Positions 1-6,964 of a stretch of 13,851 nt of DNA are shown here, in pieces (within the stretch, counting starts at the first letter, position 1; each line of letters starts with the position of its first letter). Source of the stretch: an uncultured Mollicutes bacterium (GTDB taxonomy: Bacteria > Bacillota_I > Bacilli_A > RFN20 > CAG-826); the NCBI GenBank assembly GCA_900549975.1, contig URQK01000039.1:1-13851 (forward strand), in the 5' to 3' direction. Position numbers and translations under genes: made by a program. The notes beneath the pieces were generated by a model, which worked only from the letters and a program-made list of their open reading frames with translations, was not told where the DNA came from and did no database searches.

Positions 1-86
1 TCTTTGATTGTTAAAAAATAAGAAAAAACATTACGTTTTTTGCCTAAATAAGCACCAAATTTGCCAAACGTTTTAATAACAAACAT
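1..86 (-). CDS. possible 5' fragment of a gene leaving the window on the minus strand
   Basis: Reading leftward from an ATG at 86-84, 28 codons stay open to the window edge and include the stretch GKFGAYLGKKRN. I do not recognise a family. There is no convincing ribosome binding site, and only 33 bases separate this ATG from the start of the esterase gene, which leaves little room for divergent promoters. An open run of this length can occur by chance in AT-rich DNA. The alternative is that 1-21 is the 3' end of an upstream plus-strand gene (SLIVKK then TAA). Confidence 0.2.
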   Translation of the reverse strand, partial: MFVIKTFGKFGAYLGKKRNVFSYFLTIK

Positions 87-119
87 AAGTATGTTTAAAT
101 TAAAATGGAGGATAGTACC

Positions 120-1397
120 ATGAATCGAATGTTTTCGTCAAAGAAAAAAATAGAACTTATTTCTTTGATTAATTTATGTGTTAATGTGATTGTAACTTTA
201 ATTAATATTATTTTATATGCTTGCACTAAAGAAATTAATTTGTTTTTAACAATGTTTTTTATAAATATTACAATACTTTTATTAACATTTATTGCTTATA
301 AAACTAAATTAACGATATTATTAATTGGGTCAGGAGTAGCGATGATTGTTTTGCATTCGCTTACGAACTATGGAACCATGACTTTTTCTTATGCTTATTT
401 AATTGGTGCAATTTTATTGTTTATTGGCGCAGTTATACAAACAATTTTTCAAATTTTAGAAAAAGAAAAGCCACAAATAAAAGGTGTTCCGGCAATAATT
501 ATATTTTTAATAATTGCATTAGGTTTTTCTAGTTTTTATATTGCTGAGTTAAAGACAGGAGAAAATCGTAGAGTTGTTCAACATGAAACTTGGAGTGTTC
601 CTTCTTTTATTGATAAAAAAGAAAATGAAAAACAAGGAGAAGTAAAAGAACTTATTTATAAAACAAAAGCTTACGCTACTGATAATAGGGAAGTAATTAA
701 AAAAGCTAATATCTATTTACCATATAATTATTCTAGTGAAAATAAATATGACATATTATATTTGATGCACGGAACTGGCGATAATGAAGATTACTGGCTA
801 AAAAAGAATCACAATAATAAAGTAATGCTTGATAATTTAATAGAAGGAAATTATATTAAACCATTAATTGTTGTCACACCGACTTTTTATGTGGAAAATG
901 ACTATGAAAAAGATTTAGATCAACTTACATATTCTTTTAAATATGAATTAAGAAATGATTTAATGATTGCGGTAGAATCAACTTATTCAACATACGCTAA
1001 TTCTACAAGTAGTGAAGATTTTATTTTAAGTAGAGAGCATCGTGCTTTTGCTGGATTAAGTAGAGGCGCAGTTACAATGTATCATTCTGTGCTTTGCGAG
1101 TCTTTAGATTATTTCTCTTATTTTGGTGCTTTTAGTGGCTCTAGAACAAGCGGAAAAGAATTAGCAAATGCTATTCAAAAAGAAGAATTTAAAGATTATT
1201 CAATTAATTATTTATATGCTTCAGCGGGAACTTTAGACTTTGCTCTTCCAAGCCAAATAAAAGATTACCATGAACAAATTAAAATGGAAAATAGATTAAC
1301 TAGTGAAAACGCTTCTTTTGATGTTGTTCCATTTAAAAGACATTCGAGCGCAAATTGGCATTTAAATCTTTATAATTTTTTACAAGTGATTTTTTAA
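120..1397 (+). CDS. membrane-anchored esterase-like alpha/beta hydrolase (esterase D / feruloyl esterase type)
   Basis: A 425-residue protein. The N-terminal third holds about five hydrophobic helices (roughly residues 13-35, 42-60, 63-82, 88-112 and 121-142). The rest is a hydrolase domain of the esterase D/CE1 type: LMHGTGDNEDYW (215-226) fits the oxyanion-hole loop, GLSRG (312-316) is the nucleophile elbow with Ser314, and GTLD (370-373) plus His408 or His414 near the end could complete the triad. In this superfamily such enzymes cleave carboxylic esters, often acyl groups on polysaccharides, but the substrate cannot be read here. The membrane part suggests the catalytic domain sits at the cell surface. 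I chose ATG 120 over the in-frame ATG at 105 because GGAGG at 107-111 lies 8 bases before 120 and would be inside the longer reading. It seems monocistronic; no strong terminator follows. Confidence 0.75.
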   Translation: MNRMFSSKKKIELISLINLCVNVIVTLINIILYACTKEINLFLTMFFINITILLLTFIAYKTKLTILLIGSGVAMIVLHSLTNYGTMTFSYAYLIGAILLFIGAVIQTIFQILEKEKPQIKGVPAIIIFLIIALGFSSFYIAELKTGENRRVVQHETWSVPSFIDKKENEKQGEVKELIYKTKAYATDNREVIKKANIYLPYNYSSENKYDILYLMHGTGDNEDYWLKKNHNNKVMLDNLIEGNYIKPLIVVTPTFYVENDYEKDLDQLTYSFKYELRNDLMIAVESTYSTYANSTSSEDFILSREHRAFAGLSRGAVTMYHSVLCESLDYFSYFGAFSGSRTSGKELANAIQKEEFKDYSINYLYASAGTLDFALPSQIKDYHEQIKMENRLTSENASFDVVPFKRHSSANWHLNLYNFLQVIF

Positions 1398-1476
1398 TAA
1401 TTTGGTTTTTAACACTTAAGCTTAGTTTTTAATTGTAGTGATAAAATTAACAAAAAAGTAAGAAAAAATTTTTTTC

Positions 1477-1508
1477 TATTGATTATAATCAATACTTTAT
1501 GTTATATT
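1477..1508 (+). promoter_or_regulatory. rpmE promoter with an overlapping 18-bp perfect palindrome
   Basis: TTGATT (1479-1484) and TATATT (1503-1508) are 18 bases apart, a good sigma-A-type pair. The -35 box lies inside TATTGATTATAATCAATA (1477-1494), which equals its own reverse complement over all 18 bases. A dimeric regulator bound there would block the promoter. Fur-family metal regulators use AT-rich palindromes of similar size, and Zur controls some L31 paralogues, but this match is not close enough to name the regulator. Confidence 0.55.
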
Positions 1509-1514
1509 GTTTTA

Positions 1515-1572
1515 GCAACTTTCTTTAGGCCGCAAAAAAATTGGCTTAAGGCGGAAGGAGAACGAACTAATT
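1515..1572 (+). promoter_or_regulatory. rpmE 5' leader, possible L31 ribosomal-protein leader
   Basis: The untranslated leader contains CCGC (1530-1533) and GCGG (1551-1554), which can pair and bring the stem next to the ribosome binding site AAGGAG (1555-1560). Autoregulatory L31 leader RNAs are known from Firmicutes. Position and stem fit that idea, but I could not match a consensus. Confidence 0.35.
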
Positions 1573-1779
1573 ATGAAAAAAGGTATTCACCCAGCTTATC
1601 ACAAGTGCAAAGTTACTTGTGTCTCATGTGGAGCAACATTTGAAACAGGTTCTGTATTAGACGAAATTCGTGTTGATACATGTTCAAATTGCCATCCATT
1701 CTATACTGGAAAACAACGCTTTACTCAAGCAGATGGCCGCGTTGATCGTTTCATGAAGAGATACGGAATGAAAAAATAG
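1573..1779 (+). CDS. rpmE: 50S ribosomal protein L31, zinc-binding type
   Basis: A 68-residue protein with the L31 hallmarks: the MKKGIHP start, the HPFYTGKQRF block (41-50) and GRVDRFMKRYG near the end. Cys16, Cys37 and Cys40, with Cys19 close by, are the positions expected for the zinc-containing (C+) form rather than the zinc-free paralogue. L31 bridges the two ribosomal subunits near the central protuberance. Length is normal for the family. AAGGAG lies 12 bases before the ATG. The gene has its own promoter and leader upstream and a strong intrinsic terminator 18 bases downstream, so it is probably a single-gene unit with only read-through into metG. Confidence 0.97.
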   Translation: MKKGIHPAYHKCKVTCVSCGATFETGSVLDEIRVDTCSNCHPFYTGKQRFTQADGRVDRFMKRYGMKK

Positions 1780-1797
1780 TTTTCAAACGTGTATTAG

Positions 1798-1833
1798 ACC
1801 GTTATCAACGCGATAACGGTTTTCTTTTTTTCT
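1798..1833 (+). terminator. rho-independent terminator after rpmE
   Basis: The 9-bp perfect stem ACCGTTATC / GATAACGGT (1798-1806 with 1812-1820) encloses a 5-base loop and is followed by a T-rich tract to 1833. Confidence 0.9.
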
Positions 1834-1854
1834 TAAATAAGGAGGATTAAAGTA

Positions 1855-3444
1855 ATGAAAAAAAATTATTATATAACTACACCTATTTATTACCCTAGCG
1901 CTAATTTACATATTGGTCATGCTTATTGCACTACTTGTGTAGATGTTATTGCTCGTGTTAGAAGAATTCAAGGTTATAACACTTACTTTTTAACTGGCGC
2001 TGATGAACATGGTGAAAAAATCGAAAAGAATGCTGCTTTAAAAGGAATGACTCCACAAGCATTCGTCGATGATATTGTTAAAGGTATCAAAGATTTATGG
2101 AAAGCTTTAGAAATTACTAATGATGATTTTATTCGTACAACTGAAGAAAGACACTGGATGGTTGTACAAAAGATATTCTCTCGTTTGTTAGAACAAGGCG
2201 ATATTTACCTTGGAAAATATGAAGGTTGGTATTGCACACCTTGTGAATCTTTCTGGACTGATACTCAAGTAGGAGAAAATCATATTTGCCCCGACTGTGG
2301 TCGTGAAGTTCATAAGGCAAGTGAAGAGGCTTATTTCTTTAAAGTGAGTAAATACGCTGATAGATTAGTAAAATTTTATGAAGATCATCCTGATTTTATT
2401 TATCCAGAATCAAGAAAAAATGAAATGCTTAATACATTTATTAAACCTGGATTAGAAGATTTATGTATTTCTCGTACATCTTTTACTTGGGGTGTTCCAA
2501 TTAAAGAAAATCCACGTCATATTATTTATGTTTGGATTGATGCGCTTGTTAACTATATTTCTGCTTTAGGATATTTAAGTGATGATGCATCTAAATTTGA
2601 AACTTTCTGGGGAGAAGATTCTGAGATTGTTCATGTTATTGGTAATGACATTACGCGTTTCCACACTATTTATTGGCCAATTCTTTTAATGGCTTTAGGC
2701 TTAAGATTACCAGATAAAGTATTTGTTCATGGCTTATTAATGATGAAAGATGGAAAGATGTCTAAATCTCGTGGTAATGTTGTTAATCCTTATCCATTAA
2801 TTGAAAAATATGGTGTTGACGCTGTTAGATATTATCTAGTACGTGAAACAATATTTGGACAAGATGGTACATTCTCACCTGAGCAATTCGCGGAACGTAT
2901 TAATACAGATTTAGCTAATAGTTATGGTAATTTATTAAGTAGAACAATTTCTATGATTAGTAAATACTTTGATGGCGTAATTCCTGAATATAAAGGAAAT
3001 GTAACTGAATTTGATCATTTTATTTTAGAACAAGCTAATGACACTGTTATACGTTATGAAAAAGCATTTGATACTCTTAAGATTACTGATGCTTTCATTG
3101 CGGTTATGGATTTAGTAAATAGAGCTAATAAATACATTGATGAAACAATGCCGTGGGCTTTAGCTAAAGATGAAAGCAAAAAAGAAGAACTTGCTTCAGT
3201 TATGTCACATTTAGCCAATGTGCTTTATGTAAGTTCTATTCTCTTACAACCAGTATTAATTCATAGTGCTCCAAAAGCTTTAGAAGCATTAGGTGTAAGT
3301 GAAGAATTAAAAGATTATAAAAATGTTAAAGAATTTGGTAAATTAGGTAATACATCAGTTACTAAAATTGATCCATTATTCCCTCGACTTGATGTAGCAA
3401 AAGAAGCCGAATATATTAAAGGCTTAATGCAAAATAATAAATAA
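1855..3444 (+). CDS. metG: methionyl-tRNA synthetase, short form
   Basis: A 529-residue class Ia synthetase that charges tRNA-Met in the cytosol. The HIGH signature is at residues 19-22. The zinc knuckle in the connective peptide has two CxxC pairs (Cys127/130 and Cys145/148). KMSKS is at 301-305, followed by the anticodon-binding helical domain to about residue 520. The protein stops there: the C-terminal OB-fold tRNA-binding extension seen in the roughly 650-residue MetG of many Firmicutes is absent, which also occurs in other bacteria. The conserved HVIGKD-type block reads HVIGND here (260-265). GGAGG at 1841-1845 sits 9 bases before the ATG. The gene follows the rpmE terminator closely and is closed by its own hairpin. 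Many Arg codons are CGT, unlike in the downstream island. Confidence 0.97.
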   Translation: MKKNYYITTPIYYPSANLHIGHAYCTTCVDVIARVRRIQGYNTYFLTGADEHGEKIEKNAALKGMTPQAFVDDIVKGIKDLWKALEITNDDFIRTTEERHWMVVQKIFSRLLEQGDIYLGKYEGWYCTPCESFWTDTQVGENHICPDCGREVHKASEEAYFFKVSKYADRLVKFYEDHPDFIYPESRKNEMLNTFIKPGLEDLCISRTSFTWGVPIKENPRHIIYVWIDALVNYISALGYLSDDASKFETFWGEDSEIVHVIGNDITRFHTIYWPILLMALGLRLPDKVFVHGLLMMKDGKMSKSRGNVVNPYPLIEKYGVDAVRYYLVRETIFGQDGTFSPEQFAERINTDLANSYGNLLSRTISMISKYFDGVIPEYKGNVTEFDHFILEQANDTVIRYEKAFDTLKITDAFIAVMDLVNRANKYIDETMPWALAKDESKKEELASVMSHLANVLYVSSILLQPVLIHSAPKALEALGVSEELKDYKNVKEFGKLGNTSVTKIDPLFPRLDVAKEAEYIKGLMQNNK

Positions 3445-3450
3445 TTATTT

Positions 3451-3480
3451 AGTCTCACTCTTTTTGGGTGAGACTTTATT
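3451..3480 (+). terminator. rho-independent terminator after metG
   Basis: The 8-bp stem AGTCTCAC / GTGAGACT (3451-3458 with 3468-3475) is followed by TTATTT. The T tract is short, so some read-through into the methyltransferase gene 18 bases downstream is likely. Confidence 0.75.
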
Positions 3481-3492
3481 TAAGGAGAAGTT

Positions 3493-4866
3493 ATGAAGAA
3501 AAAGAAATCATTTGACTTAGGCACAATAACTGGTAAATGTGTCGATTATACATTTGATGGCAAAGGTATTGTAAAAACAAATACAAAACCTTGTTTTGTT
3601 GATGCTTTATTAGTGGGTGAAGAAGCAGATATTAAACTTAATTATCAAAAAAGCGAAATGTATTTTGGTAAAATTCTTAAGCTTCATAATTTATCCCCTA
3701 ATCGTATAAAACCATTGTGCCCTGTTTCTACAGCGTGCGGGGGTTGTTGTTTTCAAAATTTAAAATATGAAGAACAATTAAAATTTAAACAAAAGAAAGT
3801 AAAAGATGCTTTATATAAAATTGGACATTTAAATGTTAATGTTGAACCCACTATCGGAATGGAAAATCCATATCATTATCGTAACAAAATTCAAATGCCA
3901 ATTGGCATGAATCAAAAGAAACAAATCATATCAGGATTTTATCGCACTGATTCGCATGAAATTATTCCTATTAATGAATGTTTTATTGAAGATGAACGTG
4001 CAAGTAAGATTATTAATACTTTAAAAGCATTAATGAAAAAACATAAAATCTTACCATATAATGAAGATACTCGCGAAGGCGTTATTCGTCATTGTTTAAT
4101 TAGAATAAGCTATTATTATTCTCAAATAATGGTGGTATTAGTTACTAATGCAGATTCCTTCCCAGGTAGAAATAATTTAGTAAAAGATTTGCATAAAGAA
4201 TGCCCGGAAATTACCACTATTGTGCAAAATATTAATACACGTGACACTAATGTCATTATGGGTGAAAAAGAAAGAATATTAATGGGTAAAGGATTTATTA
4301 TCGATGAATTATGTGGAGTTAAATTTCAAATCTCTTCCAAATCATTTTATCAAGTTAATCCAACTCAAACAGAAAAACTATATGAAACCGCAATTAAACT
4401 AGCAAATGTAACTAAAGATGATGTTGTGTTAGATGCTTATTGTGGTATTGGGACAATTGGTTTAATTACTAGTAAATATGCCAAACGAGTAATAGGTGTA
4501 GAAATTGTTAAAGATGCAATTAAAGACGCTAATAACAATGCTAGAATTAATAATATTGATAATGTGGAGTTTTATTGTGATGACGCTGGTGACTTTATTA
4601 TGAATCAATTTAATAAAGGATTTAATTATGATGTTGTTATTATGGATCCTCCACGCAAAGGATCTGATGAAAAATTCTTATCTATTTTATTAAAAACATT
4701 ACCAAAGCGTGTTGTTTATGTATCATGTGATCCATCAACATTAGCTAGGGATTTGAAATATTTATCTAAATCTTATGATATTAAAAAAGTAGTTCCTGTT
4801 GATATGTTCCCTCAAACATATCATGTTGAGACGGTAGTTTTATTAACCTTAAAAAATCAAAAATAA
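3493..4866 (+). CDS. rlmCD: 23S rRNA (uracil-5-)-methyltransferase, RlmCD/RumA family
   Basis: A 457-residue SAM-dependent enzyme that makes 5-methyluridine in 23S rRNA. In Gram-positive bacteria one such enzyme can modify both U747 and U1939. Residues 10-65 form a TRAM-like RNA-binding domain. Cys76, Cys82, Cys85 and Cys163 match the spacing of the RumA 4Fe-4S ligands. The SAM-binding motif is VLDAYCGIGTIG (312-323). MDPPRKG (384-390) is the conserved loop, SCDPST (411-416) carries the catalytic Cys412, and Glu446 in HVETV is the general base. Length is normal and every key residue is present. AAGGAG stands just before the ATG. The gene follows the metG hairpin and ends at a strong terminator that marks the edge of the conserved block. 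I use rlmCD because of lineage; the actual target positions cannot be read from sequence. Confidence 0.93.
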   Translation: MKKKKSFDLGTITGKCVDYTFDGKGIVKTNTKPCFVDALLVGEEADIKLNYQKSEMYFGKILKLHNLSPNRIKPLCPVSTACGGCCFQNLKYEEQLKFKQKKVKDALYKIGHLNVNVEPTIGMENPYHYRNKIQMPIGMNQKKQIISGFYRTDSHEIIPINECFIEDERASKIINTLKALMKKHKILPYNEDTREGVIRHCLIRISYYYSQIMVVLVTNADSFPGRNNLVKDLHKECPEITTIVQNINTRDTNVIMGEKERILMGKGFIIDELCGVKFQISSKSFYQVNPTQTEKLYETAIKLANVTKDDVVLDAYCGIGTIGLITSKYAKRVIGVEIVKDAIKDANNNARINNIDNVEFYCDDAGDFIMNQFNKGFNYDVVIMDPPRKGSDEKFLSILLKTLPKRVVYVSCDPSTLARDLKYLSKSYDIKKVVPVDMFPQTYHVETVVLLTLKNQK

Positions 4867-4896
4867 TCAAAATTTAATCAAAAATATAGGAAAAAT

Positions 4897-4951
4897 GCCC
4901 ATTTTTAATCAAAATAATCAAAAACTTGATTAAGATGGGCTCTTTCTTTTT
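4897..4951 (+). terminator. rho-independent terminator after rlmCD
   Basis: A long stem pairs 4897-4912 (GCCCAT...AATCAA) with 4926-4940 (TTGATTAAGATGGGC), with one bulged base, followed by TCTTTCTTTTT. It is the last element of the housekeeping block before the repeat region. Confidence 0.85.
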
Positions 4952-4954
4952 GAA

Positions 4955-5284
4955 AGTTTATCAGCATTATAATGGTTTCAATTTAGGGTTGAAGTAACAA
5001 AATAAGATGTCCGAGGAAACATATTGAAGGCAATTATCAGCGCTAAAGTGCTAAAATCGTAGATACAAGACTATGGTGTTTGGAAACATAAAAATGGCAA
5101 AAATTGGCTTAAAATCAGCACTTTTTCGATTAATTTAGTTGCTGTATTGACCAATAGATCTACACCATGTTTGAGACTGCTCAGCATTTTATGGATTCAA
5201 AAAAGGAGATCTTTTTCCTAGAACTATTTTTAGATATGTTACTTGAGGACATATGGGTGAAAGTTAATTTAATGCTGATAAAGT
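4955..5284. repeat. 330-bp non-coding block with terminal inverted repeats, possible MITE or IS remnant
   Basis: The left end AGTTTATCAGCATTA (4955-4969) is matched in inverse by TAATGCTGATAAAGT (5270-5284) with one mismatch in 15. Between them no gene is visible. TCAGC recurs at 4961, 5037, 5115 and 5181, roughly 66-78 bases apart, before the inverted copy at 5271-5278. The block contains AAGACTATGG (5067-5076) and a CATATGG segment (5250-5256), both found again near 12290 and 12480. Best guess is a miniature element or the debris of an insertion sequence; no transposase reading frame survives. It lies exactly between the rlmCD terminator and the promoter of the restriction-modification locus. 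Confidence 0.4.
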
Positions 5285-5335
5285 ATTTTTTGATTTTTTA
5301 GTTTTGAAAAAGCGAAATCAAATTGCTCAAATCAA

Positions 5336-5374
5336 TGGATTTTTTTGTTTAAAGATGGTATAATATGGTATAAG
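5336..5374 (+). promoter_or_regulatory. promoter of the regulator-methyltransferase unit
   Basis: TATAAT at 5359-5364 is a perfect -10 box, with a weak -35 candidate TGGATT 17 bases upstream. ATGGTATAA is repeated in tandem (5356-5364, then 5366-5374), giving a second -10-like TATAAG. Such a short direct repeat over the promoter could also be the binding site of the small regulator encoded just downstream. Confidence 0.55.
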
Positions 5375-5394
5375 ATGAAATCGGAGGTTTTAAC

Positions 5395-5595
5395 ATGGAA
5401 TTTAAAGAAAAAATTTTATATGTTAGAGCAAAATTGAATTTAACACAAATGGATATTGCTAAGGAACTTGGCGTTTCTTTTCAGACTATAAATAGGTGGG
5501 AACTAGGTAAAGTTACACCTACTAAAAAAGCAGAATATGCTTTTGAACTTTATTGTAAAGAAAAAAATATCAAATTTGAAGAGGAGAATCGCTAA
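5395..5595 (+). CDS. XRE-family helix-turn-helix regulator, probable R-M controller
   Basis: A 66-residue protein consisting almost only of a Cro/C1-type helix-turn-helix: LTQMDIAKELGVSFQTINRWE (about residues 16-36) contains the first helix, turn and recognition helix, and a final helix follows to about residue 60. GGAGG (5383-5387) lies 7 bases before the ATG. The stop codon overlaps the methyltransferase start (TAATG at 5593-5597), so the two are translationally coupled. Small proteins of this kind placed before a methyltransferase often act as controllers of restriction-modification genes, delaying nuclease synthesis until the methylase has accumulated. That role is inferred from position. 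The repeated sequence at the promoter could be its operator. Confidence 0.8.
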   Translation: MEFKEKILYVRAKLNLTQMDIAKELGVSFQTINRWELGKVTPTKKAEYAFELYCKEKNIKFEEENR

Positions 5596-6836
5596 TGGAT
5601 AAAACAGTTATAGAATTATTCGCTGGTGTAGGCGGATTTAGAGTCGGACTAAATAATATTGAATCTATAGATAATAATGGACACGCAATTGAGAATGGCA
5701 ATTTTAGATTTGTTTGGGCAAATCAATGGGAGCCTTCTACAAAAACACAACATGCTTTTGATTGCTATAATCTAAGATTCCCAGAGGACTTTAATAGCAA
5801 TTCTGATATTTCAATTGTTGATAAGAAGAAGATACCAAACCATAGTTTATTATGTGGTGGATTTCCATGCCAAGACTATTCAGTTGCTCATTCTCTATCT
5901 AAAGAAAAAGGAATTGAAGGTAAGAAGGGTGTCTTGTGGTGGCAAATTAGAGATATTTTAGTTGCAAAGAAAACACCTTTTGTATTCCTTGAAAATGTTG
6001 ACAGGTTAACTAAGTCTCCTGCTAAACAAAGAGGTAGAGATTTTGGAATTATGTTAAGATGTTTAGATGATTTAGGATATGCTGTTGAATGGAGAATAAT
6101 CAATGCTGCAGATTATGGTTTTCCTCAAAAACGTAGAAGAACTTATATTTTTGCTTATAAAAAAGGTACAAAATTTTATAAAGCAATAACAAAGATGAAT
6201 GCTGTTGATGTATTAAAAAACAATGGGATATTTGCAAAAGTATTCCCTGTTCTTGATGAACAATTAAAAATTACTGAATCTAATTTAAAGCAATATGATG
6301 ATTTAGCTGATTTTTCAGATAAATATAAGTTCACATTTGAAAATTCAGGATATATGTTTAATGGAACTGTTTATACAACAAAAACTAATCCAATCGCTAT
6401 TAATGCCACTACATTAGGCCAAATTGCTGAACGTGATGTAGATGAACATTTTTATCTTAATGATAATGAAAAAGCTAAATTTGATTATTTAAGAGGAAGT
6501 AAAAAAATACCTAGGGTTGATGCTAACGGATTTGAATATATGTATTCAGAAGGTGCAATGTCACCATTTGATGACTTGTCGCTTCCTGGAAGAACGATGC
6601 TTACTAGTGAAGGATCTATTAATAGAAGCACACACATTGTTAAAGACCCAGTTACAAATAGATTGAGATTATTAACTCCAATCGAATGTGAAAGACTAAA
6701 TCAATTCCCAGATAATTGGACTAATAGTGGAATGCCAGAAAAAAGAAGATATTTTATGATGGGCAACGCACTTGTTTGTGGAATAGTTAAAAAAATGGGT
6801 GCTGAAATAGAAAAAATAATAGATAACGAAGAATAG
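5595..6836 (+). CDS. DNA (cytosine-5-)-methyltransferase of a type II R-M system
   Basis: A 413-residue enzyme transferring methyl from SAM to carbon 5 of cytosine in a specific DNA site. The motifs are in canonical order: motif I ELFAGVGGFRVG (7-18), motif IV GGFPCQDYS with catalytic Cys92 (88-96), motif VI FLENV (131-135), motif VIII QKRRR (178-182), a target-recognition region from about 200 to 345, motif IX around RLLTPIECERLNQFP (358-372) and motif X MMGNALV (388-394). Length equals that of GATC-type m5C methylases paired with Sau3AI-like nucleases, and the next gene is such a nuclease, so modification of GATC is plausible but unproven. The start overlaps the regulator's stop; no separate ribosome binding site is needed. 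All catalytic motifs are intact, so it should be active. Arg codons are AGA/AGG except two CGT. Confidence 0.95.
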   Translation: MDKTVIELFAGVGGFRVGLNNIESIDNNGHAIENGNFRFVWANQWEPSTKTQHAFDCYNLRFPEDFNSNSDISIVDKKKIPNHSLLCGGFPCQDYSVAHSLSKEKGIEGKKGVLWWQIRDILVAKKTPFVFLENVDRLTKSPAKQRGRDFGIMLRCLDDLGYAVEWRIINAADYGFPQKRRRTYIFAYKKGTKFYKAITKMNAVDVLKNNGIFAKVFPVLDEQLKITESNLKQYDDLADFSDKYKFTFENSGYMFNGTVYTTKTNPIAINATTLGQIAERDVDEHFYLNDNEKAKFDYLRGSKKIPRVDANGFEYMYSEGAMSPFDDLSLPGRTMLTSEGSINRSTHIVKDPVTNRLRLLTPIECERLNQFPDNWTNSGMPEKRRYFMMGNALVCGIVKKMGAEIEKIIDNEE

Positions 6837-6884
6837 TTAAGATAGGAATCAACATTTGTTTGTTCTATATCTTTGAATAACAAT

Positions 6885-6916
6885 TTGAGAAAAAAGATTA
6901 AATAGATATTTATAAA
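6885..6916 (+). promoter_or_regulatory. possible separate promoter for the restriction endonuclease gene
   Basis: TTGAGA (6885-6890) stands upstream of TATTTA (6907-6912, 16 bases) and TATAAA (6911-6916, 20 bases). The 128-base gap between methylase and nuclease also has a weak AAGATA / TATCTT hairpin (6839-6844 with 6868-6873). Spacing is imperfect, so read-through from the methylase is an equal possibility. Confidence 0.3.
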
Positions 6917-6964
6917 ATAAACTTTATAGATGTTTTTGAGAAAAATCAAAATGGTGGTGAGACT

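Noticed and set aside
105..119. Upstream ATG for the esterase gene
   Set aside because: The GGAGG at 107-111 is an ideal ribosome binding site for ATG 120 and would be coding in the longer version.
2129..2320. Minus-strand reading frame inside metG
   Set aside because: It is a shadow of a conserved synthetase gene with no ribosome binding site and no protein-like features. The same holds for the other minus-strand frames inside the methylase, nuclease and ATPase genes.
4961..5278. CRISPR array suggested by regularly spaced TCAGC
   Set aside because: The repeated unit is only 5-8 bases, the spacing varies (66-78 bases) and no Cas gene is visible.
5167..5301. 44-codon reading frame in the left repeat block
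   Set aside because: It has no ribosome binding site, the composition is low-complexity and hydrophobic, and it runs through the inverted end of the element; it is probably chance.
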